The translations under genes were made by a program, and so were the position numbers. This document shows, in pieces, positions 52,711 through 62,078 of a stretch of DNA of 64,000 nucleotides. Source of the DNA: SIG565 sp045613385 (lineage in GTDB: Bacteria > Bacillota > Clostridia > Oscillospirales > Acutalibacteraceae); assembly GCA_045613385.1 (NCBI GenBank), contig JAZLAW010000023.1, positions 55,541 through 119,540 on the forward strand, read 5' to 3'. How positions within the stretch are numbered: position 1 is the stretch's first letter; every line of letters starts with the position of its first letter. Below the pieces are notes generated by a model. The model made no database searches, was not told the DNA's origin, and saw only the letters and a program-made list of their open reading frames with translations.

Positions 52711-53929
52711 AAATGTTTTTCCCTTTTACTATAATCTCATCATACAACTTTAAATTTCCGTCTTGTTGTATCCTTTCGCAAATAGCCTTGTCACCATAAG
52801 TGTAAATAATATTTACAGGTACAAAATTAGCCGTAAACCCGTTTACAACATAAACGCCGGTAACGTGTTTCTCACTTACCGTACCATCTTCTGCCGTTAC
52901 CTGTTTATTAACAACACGAAGCGCCTTACTGCTTACCGAAAATCCGGAATATTTCTTTTTAACCACCGTCATATTTCCGCTTCGCATACTGGAGAGCTCT
53001 CCGCTAATTTCCTGACACGAAAATATAATAACCGCACGGTCAGAATCAGGTGACATATTTATGCTATGCACCGTAACCGACAACTCCGGATTTGATTTAA
53101 GGGATGTGTTTATTGTAAGGCGGTCATCAACCTTAAAATTAAGAGAATCGTTTATCGAAACCGATGCAGCTATATACCAGGTATAGTCCGATACAAGTTT
53201 TCCTACTGCTGCTTCTTTGGATGCTTCGGGTTTCATTTGGGACAAAAATTCAGGTGTTATTTCATCCAACTTTTCGGGTGTTAACACGCTTTCATATCCA
53301 TCTGTAACCGACACGAAATATCCCGATTTTTCCGCCCTTAAAACCCCTATAGGCTGACCGACTTTAGCAGACACGATTTCTTGTCGCTGTTTAAGTTCTG
53401 TTAAATGGGCACTAAAATCCATCTCCTGCCCGGTCGCTATTTTTCTGCGGTTCATCAAGGTGAGCATTTCTTGTTTTTCATTATCTATTGATGAAAATTT
53501 ACCTGTAGAAGTTTCGGCCGCAATTATATTGAACGAATCAAAAATCTTTGCATTTAAAGTACCAAGGTCAACTGCGTTAAGGTCGTTATACTTGTGTATT
53601 TCTTCAATATTTTTAATTTCTTTTTCTATCTGTCCAAGTTCCGCAGCCGCAACCGACTGGGACAAATCGGAATATATATTAGCAATTACACCGCCCGAAG
53701 AAACGCGTTCGTTATCTTCTATCTCAAAATGCATTGCCGCGCTTTTATGAGCATTAATTACTTCTTCCTGTCTTATAATAATTCCGGTAATATTTATTCC
53801 GTCAACCGCTTCGGCTATATTTACTATCTCGGTAGTTATAGGATTATAGAGTACCGCGTAACCTTGATAGATAAGAAAGACTGCCAATAAAATGCCAAGT
53901 AAGCTTAAAATTACTTTTGACTTTTTCAT
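52688..53929 (-). CDS. HlyD-like membrane-anchored protein upstream of yggS
   Basis: This 413-residue protein has an uncleaved N-terminal anchor (about 5-27). A lipoyl/barrel-sandwich part follows (NERVSSGGVIANIYSD), then a coiled coil (about 95-185) and a C-terminal beta-barrel region similar to membrane-fusion (HlyD) adaptors. Homologues occur next to yggS-sepF in Clostridia with no assigned function; a link with division or envelope is inferred only from location. Its ATG overlaps the miaA stop (ATGA). Confidence 0.75.
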   Translation of the reverse strand: MKKSKVILSLLGILLAVFLIYQGYAVLYNPITTEIVNIAEAVDGINITGIIIRQEEVINAHKSAAMHFEIEDNERVSSGGVIANIYSDLSQSVAAAELGQIEKEIKNIEEIHKYNDLNAVDLGTLNAKIFDSFNIIAAETSTGKFSSIDNEKQEMLTLMNRRKIATGQEMDFSAHLTELKQRQEIVSAKVGQPIGVLRAEKSGYFVSVTDGYESVLTPEKLDEITPEFLSQMKPEASKEAAVGKLVSDYTWYIAASVSINDSLNFKVDDRLTINTSLKSNPELSVTVHSINMSPDSDRAVIIFSCQEISGELSSMRSGNMTVVKKKYSGFSVSSKALRVVNKQVTAEDGTVSEKHVTGVYVVNGFTANFVPVNIIYTYGDKAICERIQQDGNLKLYDEIIVKGKNIYEGKIIE

Positions 53930-54855
53930 TTTTTCAGTCTCCTTTCAATAATTTCTACTGCGGCATCAAGTGTATCTTCACAATCGGCATAAATCCACTC
54001 GATATCATCGCGTCCCCTGAACCAAGTGAGTTGGCGTTTAGCATAATGTCTTGTCTGTACTTTAAGTATTTCAACCGCTTCTTCCAGTGAAATTTCACCT
54101 TTCAAAAATCTGTGTATTTCTTTATGACCTATAGCCTGTGCCGCACCTATACCACTCGGCAAATTAAGCATTGTCTCAGCTTCGGCAACAAGTCCTTTTT
54201 CGAGCATTTTTTCCACCCGAAGATTTATTCTCTCATATAGTTTTTCGCGCGACCTATACGTTATACCTATAATAACGGTGTCGTACGGTGATTCATCCTG
54301 CCTTGAAAGTTCGTTCTGTTTCGAAAAGGTAATACCCATTTTCTCATAAACTTCCAAAGCACGTATAATTCTCCGAGTGTTGTTCGGATGCAGCTTTTCT
54401 GCAGTTTCTGCATCGACCGCCCTTAATTTTTCGAGCATATATTCAGCCCCGAAAGCGTCAAGTTCCATTTTTAAACGGTCTCTGACAGAAGAATCTTCAT
54501 CTTCATCACAAAAGCTTATTCCATCAACAAGCGAGTTTACATAAAGTCCTGTTCCTCCAACTAATATTGGTTGTTTTCCTTTAGAATATATCGCATCAAT
54601 CTTGCTTTTAGCTAAGTTTACATAATCTGCAACAGAAAAAGTTTTATCGTTCTCTAAAAACTCCACAAGGTGATGCTCTATCCCCTGCATTTCTTCCTTT
54701 GTTACTACAGCGGATGCTATGGGCATACCTTTATATATCTGCATTGAGTCGGCAGATACAATTTCACCATTATACTTTTGAGCCAATTTTATTGACAAAT
54801 CTGATTTTCCCGATGCGGTAGGGCCCACAACGACTATAAGTGGAATCTTTTTCAT
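53926..54855 (-). CDS. miaA: tRNA dimethylallyltransferase
   Basis: This enzyme adds a dimethylallyl group to A37 of UNN-reading tRNAs. Walker A is GPTASGKSDL; DSMQIYKGM, GGTGLYV and QTRHYAKRQLTWFRG are typical. Methylthiolation of its product by MiaB (also encoded nearby) follows. The start is the ATG at 54855; a TTG 15 bases upstream is also possible. Confidence 0.95.
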   Translation of the reverse strand: MKKIPLIVVVGPTASGKSDLSIKLAQKYNGEIVSADSMQIYKGMPIASAVVTKEEMQGIEHHLVEFLENDKTFSVADYVNLAKSKIDAIYSKGKQPILVGGTGLYVNSLVDGISFCDEDEDSSVRDRLKMELDAFGAEYMLEKLRAVDAETAEKLHPNNTRRIIRALEVYEKMGITFSKQNELSRQDESPYDTVIIGITYRSREKLYERINLRVEKMLEKGLVAEAETMLNLPSGIGAAQAIGHKEIHRFLKGEISLEEAVEILKVQTRHYAKRQLTWFRGRDDIEWIYADCEDTLDAAVEIIERRLKK

Positions 54856-54866
54856 ATTTTCTACTC

Positions 54867-56693
54867 TCAAAGGCCTACACTTCCTGTGCGGCCAAAATAT
54901 TTTTCAAGTTCTTTTTTAGTCAGCCTGAATGCAACAGGTCGACCGTGCGGACAATACATTACATCATTATTTGAAAGTATTTTTTGGGCTAAGATTTTAA
55001 GTTCATAGTCGGTTGTATATTTATTCCCCTTAATTGCCGCTTTACAGGCAATGGTATGTAAAATATCATCTATTCTATCACTCTCGGCCGAACGGGAAAA
55101 AGTTAATGTGCCTATAATTTCACTTATAATAAGCGGTATATCTTCGCCCTTAAGTGCCGCGGGCACCGACCTTACAATAACCGTACCGCTGCCAAAGTCT
55201 TCGACATCAAAACCCGCCGATAAAAGTGTCTCCACATTATTTACAACTACCGAATATTCTTCCTTTGTAAGAGTTAAGGTCAGTGGGGTTAGCAAATTTT
55301 GTATCTGTACTTCGCTTCTCTCTTTTAGTTCATCAAAAAGTATGCGTTCGTGCGCGGCGTGTTTATCTATAAAATAAATTTCATTCTCCATTTCGGCAAT
55401 TATATAGGTATTAAATGCCTGGCCGACATATCTTATATCAGCTGATTTTTTTACCGGCTCTGCTTTTTCTTCTTTTATTTCTTTAACATCTACTTTTTCT
55501 ACCGTAGGCAAATCGATAAAGGTAGGTTTCAGAGTTTCTAAAACAAGTGGTGGAAGCTCAGACCTGTCAGACTTTATCACCGTTTCAAAAATTGTCTTTT
55601 TAACAGGCGGTGTTTCGACCTTTATTTCGGTTTGCACAGGCTTTTCGCTTTGCACCGGTGTATAGGGGTTAAAAGTTGGCTTTATTTTGATTTCGGGGCG
55701 TGTATCACCCTTTGCCAATGCATTTTTTACGGTATAGTAAACGGCATTGAAGATTTTTCTTTCATCCGAGAAACGCACCTCGGTTTTTGACGGATGCACA
55801 TTTACGTCTACCGTTTCGGGCGGAACATTAATAAACAGCACACAACACGGAAACTTACCCACCATAGCCGAGTTCTTATACGCCTGTTCGAGAGCCGCCA
55901 TAGCGGTATTTGAACGGATAAGTCGACCATTTAAGAAGAAAAACTCTCCGTTGCGGTTTTGTTTACAATAAACGGGTTTACATACCATACCGCTAACCGT
56001 TATACCTTCTATTGTATCATTTGCCGAAATGAGTGAAGATGCAAAATCTTTACCCAAAACCGAATAAATAACATTATTCAGGTTACCGTCACCCGAAGTG
56101 CTTAACACCTGTTTGCCATCACGTATAAATCTAAAAGCTATTTCAGGATGCGACAATGCCATACGGTCAATAATCGCCGCAATATTATTGGCTTCGGTAA
56201 CATCGCTCTTTAAAAACTTCATACGCGCCGGGGTATTATAGAAGATATCTCTTACAATTATAATTGTACCTGTGTCACATCCGACTTCTTCAAAAACTGT
56301 TTGCACACCGCCTTCTACAACACAACGCGTACCTTCTTCTGAATCCTTTGTTCTGGTTATAATTTCGGTTTTGGAAACTGCCGAAATAGCCGCAAGCGCT
56401 TCACCGCGGAAACCAAGAGTAAATATAGCATCAAGGTCGTTTTCCGATTTAATTTTACTCGTAGCGTGGCGCATAAAGGCAGTCGGGACATCGTCGCGCG
56501 CAATACCGCAACCATTATCCCTTACCGACATATAGAGTATACCGCCACGCTTTATTTCAACCGTGATTTTACTGGCACCCGCATCTATTGAGTTTTCAAC
56601 AAGTTCTTTAATAACCGCGCCCGGACGCTCAACAACTTCACCGGCCGCTATAAGCTCGGAAACATTTTTAGGTAAAACCTTAATTTGTGGCAT
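54867..56693 (-). CDS. mutL: DNA mismatch repair protein MutL (endonuclease type)
   Basis: The N-terminal GHKL ATPase (IAAGEVVERP, ENSIDAGA, DNGCGI, GFRGEAL) is followed by a Pro/Glu/Lys-rich linker and a C-terminal nicking domain. The metal motif reads DKHAAHERILFDE (usually DQHA-X2-E-X4-E), with CPHGRP near the end. QIQNLL is a possible clamp-binding motif. The start at 56693 follows AAAGGAGA. It is separated from mutS by a hairpin array. Confidence 0.95.
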   Translation of the reverse strand: MPQIKVLPKNVSELIAAGEVVERPGAVIKELVENSIDAGASKITVEIKRGGILYMSVRDNGCGIARDDVPTAFMRHATSKIKSENDLDAIFTLGFRGEALAAISAVSKTEIITRTKDSEEGTRCVVEGGVQTVFEEVGCDTGTIIIVRDIFYNTPARMKFLKSDVTEANNIAAIIDRMALSHPEIAFRFIRDGKQVLSTSGDGNLNNVIYSVLGKDFASSLISANDTIEGITVSGMVCKPVYCKQNRNGEFFFLNGRLIRSNTAMAALEQAYKNSAMVGKFPCCVLFINVPPETVDVNVHPSKTEVRFSDERKIFNAVYYTVKNALAKGDTRPEIKIKPTFNPYTPVQSEKPVQTEIKVETPPVKKTIFETVIKSDRSELPPLVLETLKPTFIDLPTVEKVDVKEIKEEKAEPVKKSADIRYVGQAFNTYIIAEMENEIYFIDKHAAHERILFDELKERSEVQIQNLLTPLTLTLTKEEYSVVVNNVETLLSAGFDVEDFGSGTVIVRSVPAALKGEDIPLIISEIIGTLTFSRSAESDRIDDILHTIACKAAIKGNKYTTDYELKILAQKILSNNDVMYCPHGRPVAFRLTKKELEKYFGRTGSVGL

Positions 56694-56730
56694 AGCGATA
56701 TCTCCTTTCAATTTTTATAATGACTGTAGT

Positions 56731-56916
56731 TAGTCGAAACGCTTTTATGCTTTTCGACTAGCCACTTGTAACGTGGCATTGGCAAAATTAAATGTCAATA
56801 TTTAATTTTGCACAACATTCATTGAAATGGGATAGGACAAATTTTTAGTGAAAAATTTGTCGCAAAATCAAAGATTTTGTGGCAAAACCGGATTGTTTCG
56901 CTTAACCTATTCCATT
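56731..56916. repeat. Array of consecutive hairpins between mutS and mutL
   Basis: Five adjacent palindromes fill this 186-base gap: 56731-56760 (TAGTCGAAA/TTTCGACTA); 56761-56777 (GCCAC/GTGGC); 56782-56811 (perfect 12-bp GCAAAATTAAAT stem); 56836-56861 (perfect 11-bp GACAAATTTTT stem); and 56863-56879 (CAAAATC/GATTTTG). An outer pairing, AATGGGATAG with CTATTCCATT (56826-56835 and 56907-56916), encloses the last two. No open frame or promoter is seen. Candidate structured RNA or palindromic mobile repeat. Confidence 0.75.
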
Positions 56917-56923
56917 ATAATTA

Positions 56924-59521
56924 TTACATTGATTTTGCTTTATCGGATAAATCATATAATATCTTAAGTGCTTCGATAGGTGTTAATGTTTCGGCATCTA
57001 TCGCCTTTAACTCGTTATATAAAAGCTCGGCATTAACACTTTCCATAGACACCTGATTATCATATACTGCTTGTGACTTCGTTGGCGCACTGACGCCATT
57101 CTTTACAACATCTTTTAAAATAACCTTTGCCCTGTTTATAACACTTTCGGGTATGCCTGAAAGTTTGGCAACTTCGATACCATAACTTTCATCCGCGCCG
57201 CCGCGAACTATTCTGCGCAAAAATATAATGTCATCTCCCCGCTTTTTAACGGCTATATTATAGTTTTTAACGCCATCGAGTTCGTTTTCAGCCTGGGTAA
57301 GCTCGTGGTAATGTGTTGCAAAAAGTGATTTGGCGCCAAGTGTTTTCTTGTTAGCGACAAATTCAAGCACCGCTTTGGCTATGGCCATACCGTCAAAGGT
57401 AGATGTGCCGCGACCTATTTCATCAAATATAATTAAACTGCGTCTTGTAGCATTTTTTAAGATATTGGCAACTTCATTCATTTCAAGCATAAAGGTCGAC
57501 TGTCCGCTTGCTAAATCATCCGACGCGCCAACACGTGTAAATACCGCATCGATAATTCCTATATTTGCCGACTCAGCAGGAACAAACGCACCCATCTGAG
57601 CCATTATACAGATTATTGCAACCTGTCGCATATATGTAGATTTACCCGCCATATTAGGACCTGTGATTATGCTTAAACGGTCGCTATCGTTATTTAAAAA
57701 TGTATCGTTTGAAACAAACGGCACTTTAAGTACATTTTCAACAACAGGATGTCTGCCGCCTTTGATAGTGATAACACCGTCGTTATTGAGTTTTGGTCTG
57801 CAATATGAATTGTTTACCGCAACAAAGGCGAAAGAACATAGTACATCAAGTTGTGCCAAGGCCGCCGCAGTTGACTGGAATCGCAAAACCTGCTCCGCCG
57901 TTTTATTTCTTACTTCGCAGAAAAGTTCATACTCAAGCGATGTAATTTTTTCCTTTGCGCCAAGCACGTGGCTTTCAACCTTTTTAAGTTCTTCGGTTAT
58001 AAATCTCTCACAATTAGTGAGCGTTTGTCTTCTTATGTAGTGCTCGGGCACTTTATCTAAAAATGAATTTGTAACTTCGATATAGTAACCGAACACGCGG
58101 TTATAACGGATACGAAGATTTTTAATTCCTGTTTTTTCGCGCTCAGCCGCTTCAATTTCGGCTATATAACCCGCACCGTTTTGTACGGCTTTGCGAAGTT
58201 CATCAACTTCATCGTTATAACCGTCCTTTATAATTCCGCCTTCCTTAACGGTAAAGGGTGGTTGCTCTATTATAGCGTTATCAATTAACGTGCATATTTC
58301 TTCGAGCAAATCTATATTAGTATTGATAGCACCGAGCAGTCGGCTTTGCGTACCGTTTAATAGGTTTTTAATTTCGGGTAATACCTTAAGTGTTGCACAG
58401 AGAGTTCTTAAATCTCTGCCGTTTGCGGTGCCGTAAACTGCTTTTGTGATAATTCTTTCAATATCCTTTACCGAAGTTAAGTGGTTCATTAATTCGCCTA
58501 ATAAAAGGGAATTATTTACGAGTTCTTCGGTTGCATTCTGACGCGAGTTTATAGCATTAATATCCATAAGCGGCTTTTCGGTCCAACTGCGCAAAAGGCG
58601 TTTGCCCATAGCCGTTTTTGTTTTATCAAGCACCCATAAAAGCGAACCTTTTTTAGATTTTTGGCGCATAGTCTCAACTATTTCAAGGTTTCTGACAGTG
58701 GTTAAATCTAAAGCCATAAACTGCTTCTCGGTGTAAAAATCCACCTTGTTTACCGACAGGGTTTTGGATAGTCCCGTTTCGTAAAGATACTCTATTACCG
58801 CACCAAGCGCTACTGCTGCGGCGGAATCATCCGCAACACCGAGTTTAGCTATACTTACCGTGTCAAAATGTTCTAACACTCTATCGAGTGTAAAGCGCAA
58901 ATCGAAACTGTCTTTTCCCCTTACGGTTACTGTACCCATAAGGCGCTCTTTAACAAAGTCAGCAGCATCTGCAAAAACTTTTTCATCGGTTACAAGTATT
59001 TCACGTGGGCAAAAACTGCCTATTTCATTTATAAGGCGTTTTTTGGCATTTTGTCCCGAAATCTCAGTAAGTTTAAGTTCACCGGTGGAAGCATCTGCAA
59101 AACATACACCGAAGATGCCGTCTACTTCTGCTACCGCACAAAGATAGTTGTTTTTGCCTTCTTCGAGCATTGTATCTTCAAGCACCGTACCGGGAGTGAT
59201 GATTTTTACAACATCGCGCTTCACAATACCCTTGGCTTTGGCGGGGTCCTCAACCTGTTCGCAGATGGCAACCTTATAACCGCGCTCAATAAGTCGCGCA
59301 ATATAACCTTCACAACTGTGGTAAGGTATACCGCACATTGGGGCGCGTTCATCCTGTCCGCAGTCCTTACCTGTCAGCACAAGGTCAAGTTCTTCGGAAG
59401 CAATTTTTGCATCTTCAAAAAACATTTCGTAAAAGTCGCCCAAGCGGAAGAATAAAATACTATCTTCGTGGGTGCTTTTAATCTCCATATACTGTTTCAT
59501 CATTGGAGATAACTCAGCCAT
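56924..59521 (-). CDS. mutS: DNA mismatch repair protein MutS
   Basis: This 865-residue mismatch-recognition ATPase has the Phe-X-Glu mismatch motif (RLGDFYEMFFEDA) near residue 29. Walker A is GPNMAGKST, Walker B is LIIFDEIGRGTSTFDG and the SLFATHYHEL His is present. A C-terminal tail follows the ATPase. Start at 59521, after AGAGGGA. It follows the YlbF-like gene. Confidence 0.97.
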   Translation of the reverse strand: MAELSPMMKQYMEIKSTHEDSILFFRLGDFYEMFFEDAKIASEELDLVLTGKDCGQDERAPMCGIPYHSCEGYIARLIERGYKVAICEQVEDPAKAKGIVKRDVVKIITPGTVLEDTMLEEGKNNYLCAVAEVDGIFGVCFADASTGELKLTEISGQNAKKRLINEIGSFCPREILVTDEKVFADAADFVKERLMGTVTVRGKDSFDLRFTLDRVLEHFDTVSIAKLGVADDSAAAVALGAVIEYLYETGLSKTLSVNKVDFYTEKQFMALDLTTVRNLEIVETMRQKSKKGSLLWVLDKTKTAMGKRLLRSWTEKPLMDINAINSRQNATEELVNNSLLLGELMNHLTSVKDIERIITKAVYGTANGRDLRTLCATLKVLPEIKNLLNGTQSRLLGAINTNIDLLEEICTLIDNAIIEQPPFTVKEGGIIKDGYNDEVDELRKAVQNGAGYIAEIEAAEREKTGIKNLRIRYNRVFGYYIEVTNSFLDKVPEHYIRRQTLTNCERFITEELKKVESHVLGAKEKITSLEYELFCEVRNKTAEQVLRFQSTAAALAQLDVLCSFAFVAVNNSYCRPKLNNDGVITIKGGRHPVVENVLKVPFVSNDTFLNNDSDRLSIITGPNMAGKSTYMRQVAIICIMAQMGAFVPAESANIGIIDAVFTRVGASDDLASGQSTFMLEMNEVANILKNATRRSLIIFDEIGRGTSTFDGMAIAKAVLEFVANKKTLGAKSLFATHYHELTQAENELDGVKNYNIAVKKRGDDIIFLRRIVRGGADESYGIEVAKLSGIPESVINRAKVILKDVVKNGVSAPTKSQAVYDNQVSMESVNAELLYNELKAIDAETLTPIEALKILYDLSDKAKSM

Positions 59522-59551
59522 TAAACATCCCTCTTAAAAATAAAATATCCC

Positions 59552-59953
59552 TTAGTGGCAACCTGAACAACTCGAGCAGTTGCCGGTGCAGTTACTGATT
59601 TCACAAGTCATCGGGTCTGCGCCCTGTGCGCACATAGTGATAATGCTGTTTACATTAGCAAGTATTTTATCTACTTCCTGTCTGGCTTCATTATATTCGG
59701 CCATTACAGGATGAGCCATTATGCCGTTATAAAGTTCACGAAGTTCTTCGTTCAATGTCTTAACAGCTTCTTCATCTCTTTCTTCCTTGGAGAGTTCATT
59801 ATCAAGATTCATTCTTTTAAGATTGAACTGACCGATTTTTTCCTGAAGTTCGGTATTGTTTTCACTCTCAAGTGTTGCCTTTGCAAATCTTATATACGCA
59901 GGGTCAGCTTGTAGTGTCTCGCCCAACTTTCTTGCAGCTAATATTACATCCAT
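59552..59953 (-). CDS. YlbF/YmcA-family protein (RicF/RicA-like) with C-terminal Cys cluster
   Basis: This 133-residue helical protein is of the YlbF family, whose Bacillus members RicA/RicF (with RicT) form an Fe-S-bearing complex needed for RNase Y processing and development. The C-terminal tail holds five Cys in CEISNCTGNCSSCSGC, with a sixth upstream (MCAQG), so a metal or Fe-S cluster is likely. The ribosome site AAAGGAG lies in the end of miaB, two bases away from coupling. Confidence 0.85.
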   Translation of the reverse strand: MDVILAARKLGETLQADPAYIRFAKATLESENNTELQEKIGQFNLKRMNLDNELSKEERDEEAVKTLNEELRELYNGIMAHPVMAEYNEARQEVDKILANVNSIITMCAQGADPMTCEISNCTGNCSSCSGCH

Positions 59954-59955
59954 TG

Positions 59956-61338
59956 TTATTTCTCCTTTATCAAAGTACCTTTAAGTACATTATTTGTATT
60001 TGTTACCTTTACATACACAAACTTACCGATTAAATCGCTATTACCTTCAAACTCGATAACATCGGTACCGTTTGTTCTGCCTAATATAAAACCATCGTTT
60101 TCGGAACACTCTTCACACAAAACCCTGAAGGTTTTGCCAAGCATTTCGGTTTCCTTTTTCTTACCGATTTCATCTTGCGCCTTAAGTAACATATTAAACC
60201 ACTTGCCCTTTTCGGCGCGACTGACATTATCGGGCATCTCGGCGGCGGGTGTTCCGGGTCTTGCTGAATAAATAAATGTGAAAAGCGAACGGTATTCTAC
60301 CTGTTTTATAAGTTTTAATGTGTCTAAAAATTCTTCATATGTTTCGCCCGGGAAGCCGACAATGATATCACTTGTAAGTGAAACATCCGGCATCTTTTCT
60401 TTTGCGGATACTACGAGTTTCATATAATCTTCCGATGTATACCGCCTGTTCATCACTTTTAGCACCCGGTCGTTACCGCTTTGCACTGGTAAATGTAAAT
60501 GATGAGCAACCTTTTCGCACTCACTCATAGCGGTAAGCAATTCTTCGGTACAATCCTTGGGATGCGAAGTCATAAATCTTATACGGAAGTCGCCTTCTAT
60601 ATCGTTAATTTTCCTTAAAAGCTTTGCAAAGTTTATATCTTCTGCCAAACCTTTGCCGTAAGAATTAACATTCTGACCAAGCAGTGTTATATCCCTGACA
60701 CCCGAAGCTATCATTTCTTTGGCTTCTTTTATAATTTCGGTACTTGCCCTTGAACGTTCACGGCCGCGCACATAAGGGACTATACAGTATGTGCAAAAAT
60801 TATCGCAACCGTACATAATAGGCAGCCAACCTTTGACCGTTTTATCTCGGCTTACGGGTATGCCTTCAACAATTTCCTTGGTATCTGTAGAAATATCGAA
60901 AATTCTTTTAGAACCGTTTAATCTTTTATAAAGAAATTCGGGTAAACGATGCATAACGTGGGTACCAAAAAGAATATCTACATAAGGGTAGCTTTTTTTT
61001 ATCCTTTCGGCTACTGATGACTGTTGCACCATACAACCGCAAACCGCCACAACCATAGTCGGATGGATTTTTTTAAGTTGCTTTACAGAGCCTATATTAC
61101 CAAATGCCCTGTCTTCTGCATGTTCGCGTACCGCGCAGGTATTAAAAAGCACAAAATCTGCCGTTTCAATATCCTCTGTGAGTTCATAACCCATAGCCGT
61201 CAGCATACCTTTGATATGCTCCGAATCACTTACATTTTGTTGGCAACCGTAAGTGATTATACATGCTCTTGGCGCCCCATAAAGCTGTGCCGCCAATTCT
61301 TTTGTCTTGTTAATATATGTAATCTGCTCTTTAAACAT
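59956..61338 (-). CDS. miaB: tRNA-2-methylthio-N6-dimethylallyladenosine synthase
   Basis: This radical-SAM methylthiotransferase acts on i6A37. The N-terminal cluster ligands are in TYGCQQN, NTCAVRE and CGCM. The SAM cluster is in CDNFCTYCIVPYVRG, and a C-terminal TRAM domain ends the 460-residue protein. First gene of the miaB-ricF-like-mutS operon. Confidence 0.96.
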   Translation of the reverse strand: MFKEQITYINKTKELAAQLYGAPRACIITYGCQQNVSDSEHIKGMLTAMGYELTEDIETADFVLFNTCAVREHAEDRAFGNIGSVKQLKKIHPTMVVAVCGCMVQQSSVAERIKKSYPYVDILFGTHVMHRLPEFLYKRLNGSKRIFDISTDTKEIVEGIPVSRDKTVKGWLPIMYGCDNFCTYCIVPYVRGRERSRASTEIIKEAKEMIASGVRDITLLGQNVNSYGKGLAEDINFAKLLRKINDIEGDFRIRFMTSHPKDCTEELLTAMSECEKVAHHLHLPVQSGNDRVLKVMNRRYTSEDYMKLVVSAKEKMPDVSLTSDIIVGFPGETYEEFLDTLKLIKQVEYRSLFTFIYSARPGTPAAEMPDNVSRAEKGKWFNMLLKAQDEIGKKKETEMLGKTFRVLCEECSENDGFILGRTNGTDVIEFEGNSDLIGKFVYVKVTNTNNVLKGTLIKEK

Positions 61339-61374
61339 CGCTAAAAATCCTAACTATAATTTTGTTCAGTATAT

Positions 61375-61403
61375 ATTATACTATAAATAATTATCTTAAT
61401 CAA
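61375..61403 (-). promoter_or_regulatory. Promoter of the miaB operon
   Basis: Minus strand: TTGATT (61398-61403), 17-base spacer, TATAAT (61375-61380). Confidence 0.7.
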
Positions 61404-61433
61404 TAGCGCCCAAAATATTTTTTTGAAAAGCCC

Positions 61434-61462
61434 TTTACAAATCTGACAGGTTAGTGTATAAT
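61434..61462 (+). promoter_or_regulatory. Promoter of the sortase operon
   Basis: TTTACA (61434-61439), 17-base spacer, TATAAT (61457-61462) preceded by TG. The gap between the divergent promoters is about 30 bases. Confidence 0.7.
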
Positions 61463-61500
61463 GTATTTGTTAAATTTTATTTAAAGAGAGGTAACCCCAA

Positions 61501-62076
61501 ATGAAAAAGATTTTAGCTATTTTCTTTGCGATTTTACTCATCGTTGTTCCTTGCTGCATCGGCGTTAGTGCTGCAGGCGCAATCAACGAACACGAACAGG
61601 CAATTCTTAATACTCTTGACCAGTACGTTCAACTTGGTACAACAAAATATCACATCCCGGATGAATATATCACTGCTGCTAAAAACTACTTCTTAACAAA
61701 AGAAGTTACAAAAGAGCAGGCCGATGAAGCTATTAAATTCATCAACGAAGGTGCTAAAGAACTTAAAGATACCGCTTTACCAGGCAAGGAATTCCATATG
61801 GAAGACCTTCCGAAAGAAGTAAAACAGGACATTCTTGAAAAAGGTAAGGCTGCAGCCGCTACTGTAGATTTGTCGCTCACCTACAACACTACAACCGCAA
61901 GGGTTGAAATTGTAAAACCGGCTACAGAAGATGCCCCCGCAACAACCGTATTTAACTCTGAGCCTATTATTAAAACTACAGGCGCTGAGATTAATGCTAT
62001 TGCCGTTACAGCTACTGTACTTGCTGTTGTTATGGTTGCCGCATTCATTATTTCAAAAAAGGTTAAATCGTTTTAA
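61501..62076 (+). CDS. Small exported protein, candidate sortase substrate
   Basis: This is an unrecognised 191-residue protein. It has a signal peptide (about 1-25, cleaved near VSAAG) and a Lys/Glu-rich helical middle part. A beta-like segment (VDLSLTYNTTTARVEIVKP) follows, and the C-terminus resembles a cell-wall sorting signal: IKTTG (157-161), hydrophobic helix 164-185 and a KKVK tail. Unlike normal substrates the Pro of LPXTG is missing. The gene ends two bases before a class D sortase, which suggests it is the substrate (inference). Ribosome site AGAGAGG. Confidence 0.7.
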   Translation: MKKILAIFFAILLIVVPCCIGVSAAGAINEHEQAILNTLDQYVQLGTTKYHIPDEYITAAKNYFLTKEVTKEQADEAIKFINEGAKELKDTALPGKEFHMEDLPKEVKQDILEKGKAAAATVDLSLTYNTTTARVEIVKPATEDAPATTVFNSEPIIKTTGAEINAIAVTATVLAVVMVAAFIISKKVKSF

Positions 62077-62078
62077 TC

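Noticed and set aside
56731..56916. CRISPR array
   Set aside because: The palindromes differ from each other in sequence and spacing; no direct repeats or cas genes.
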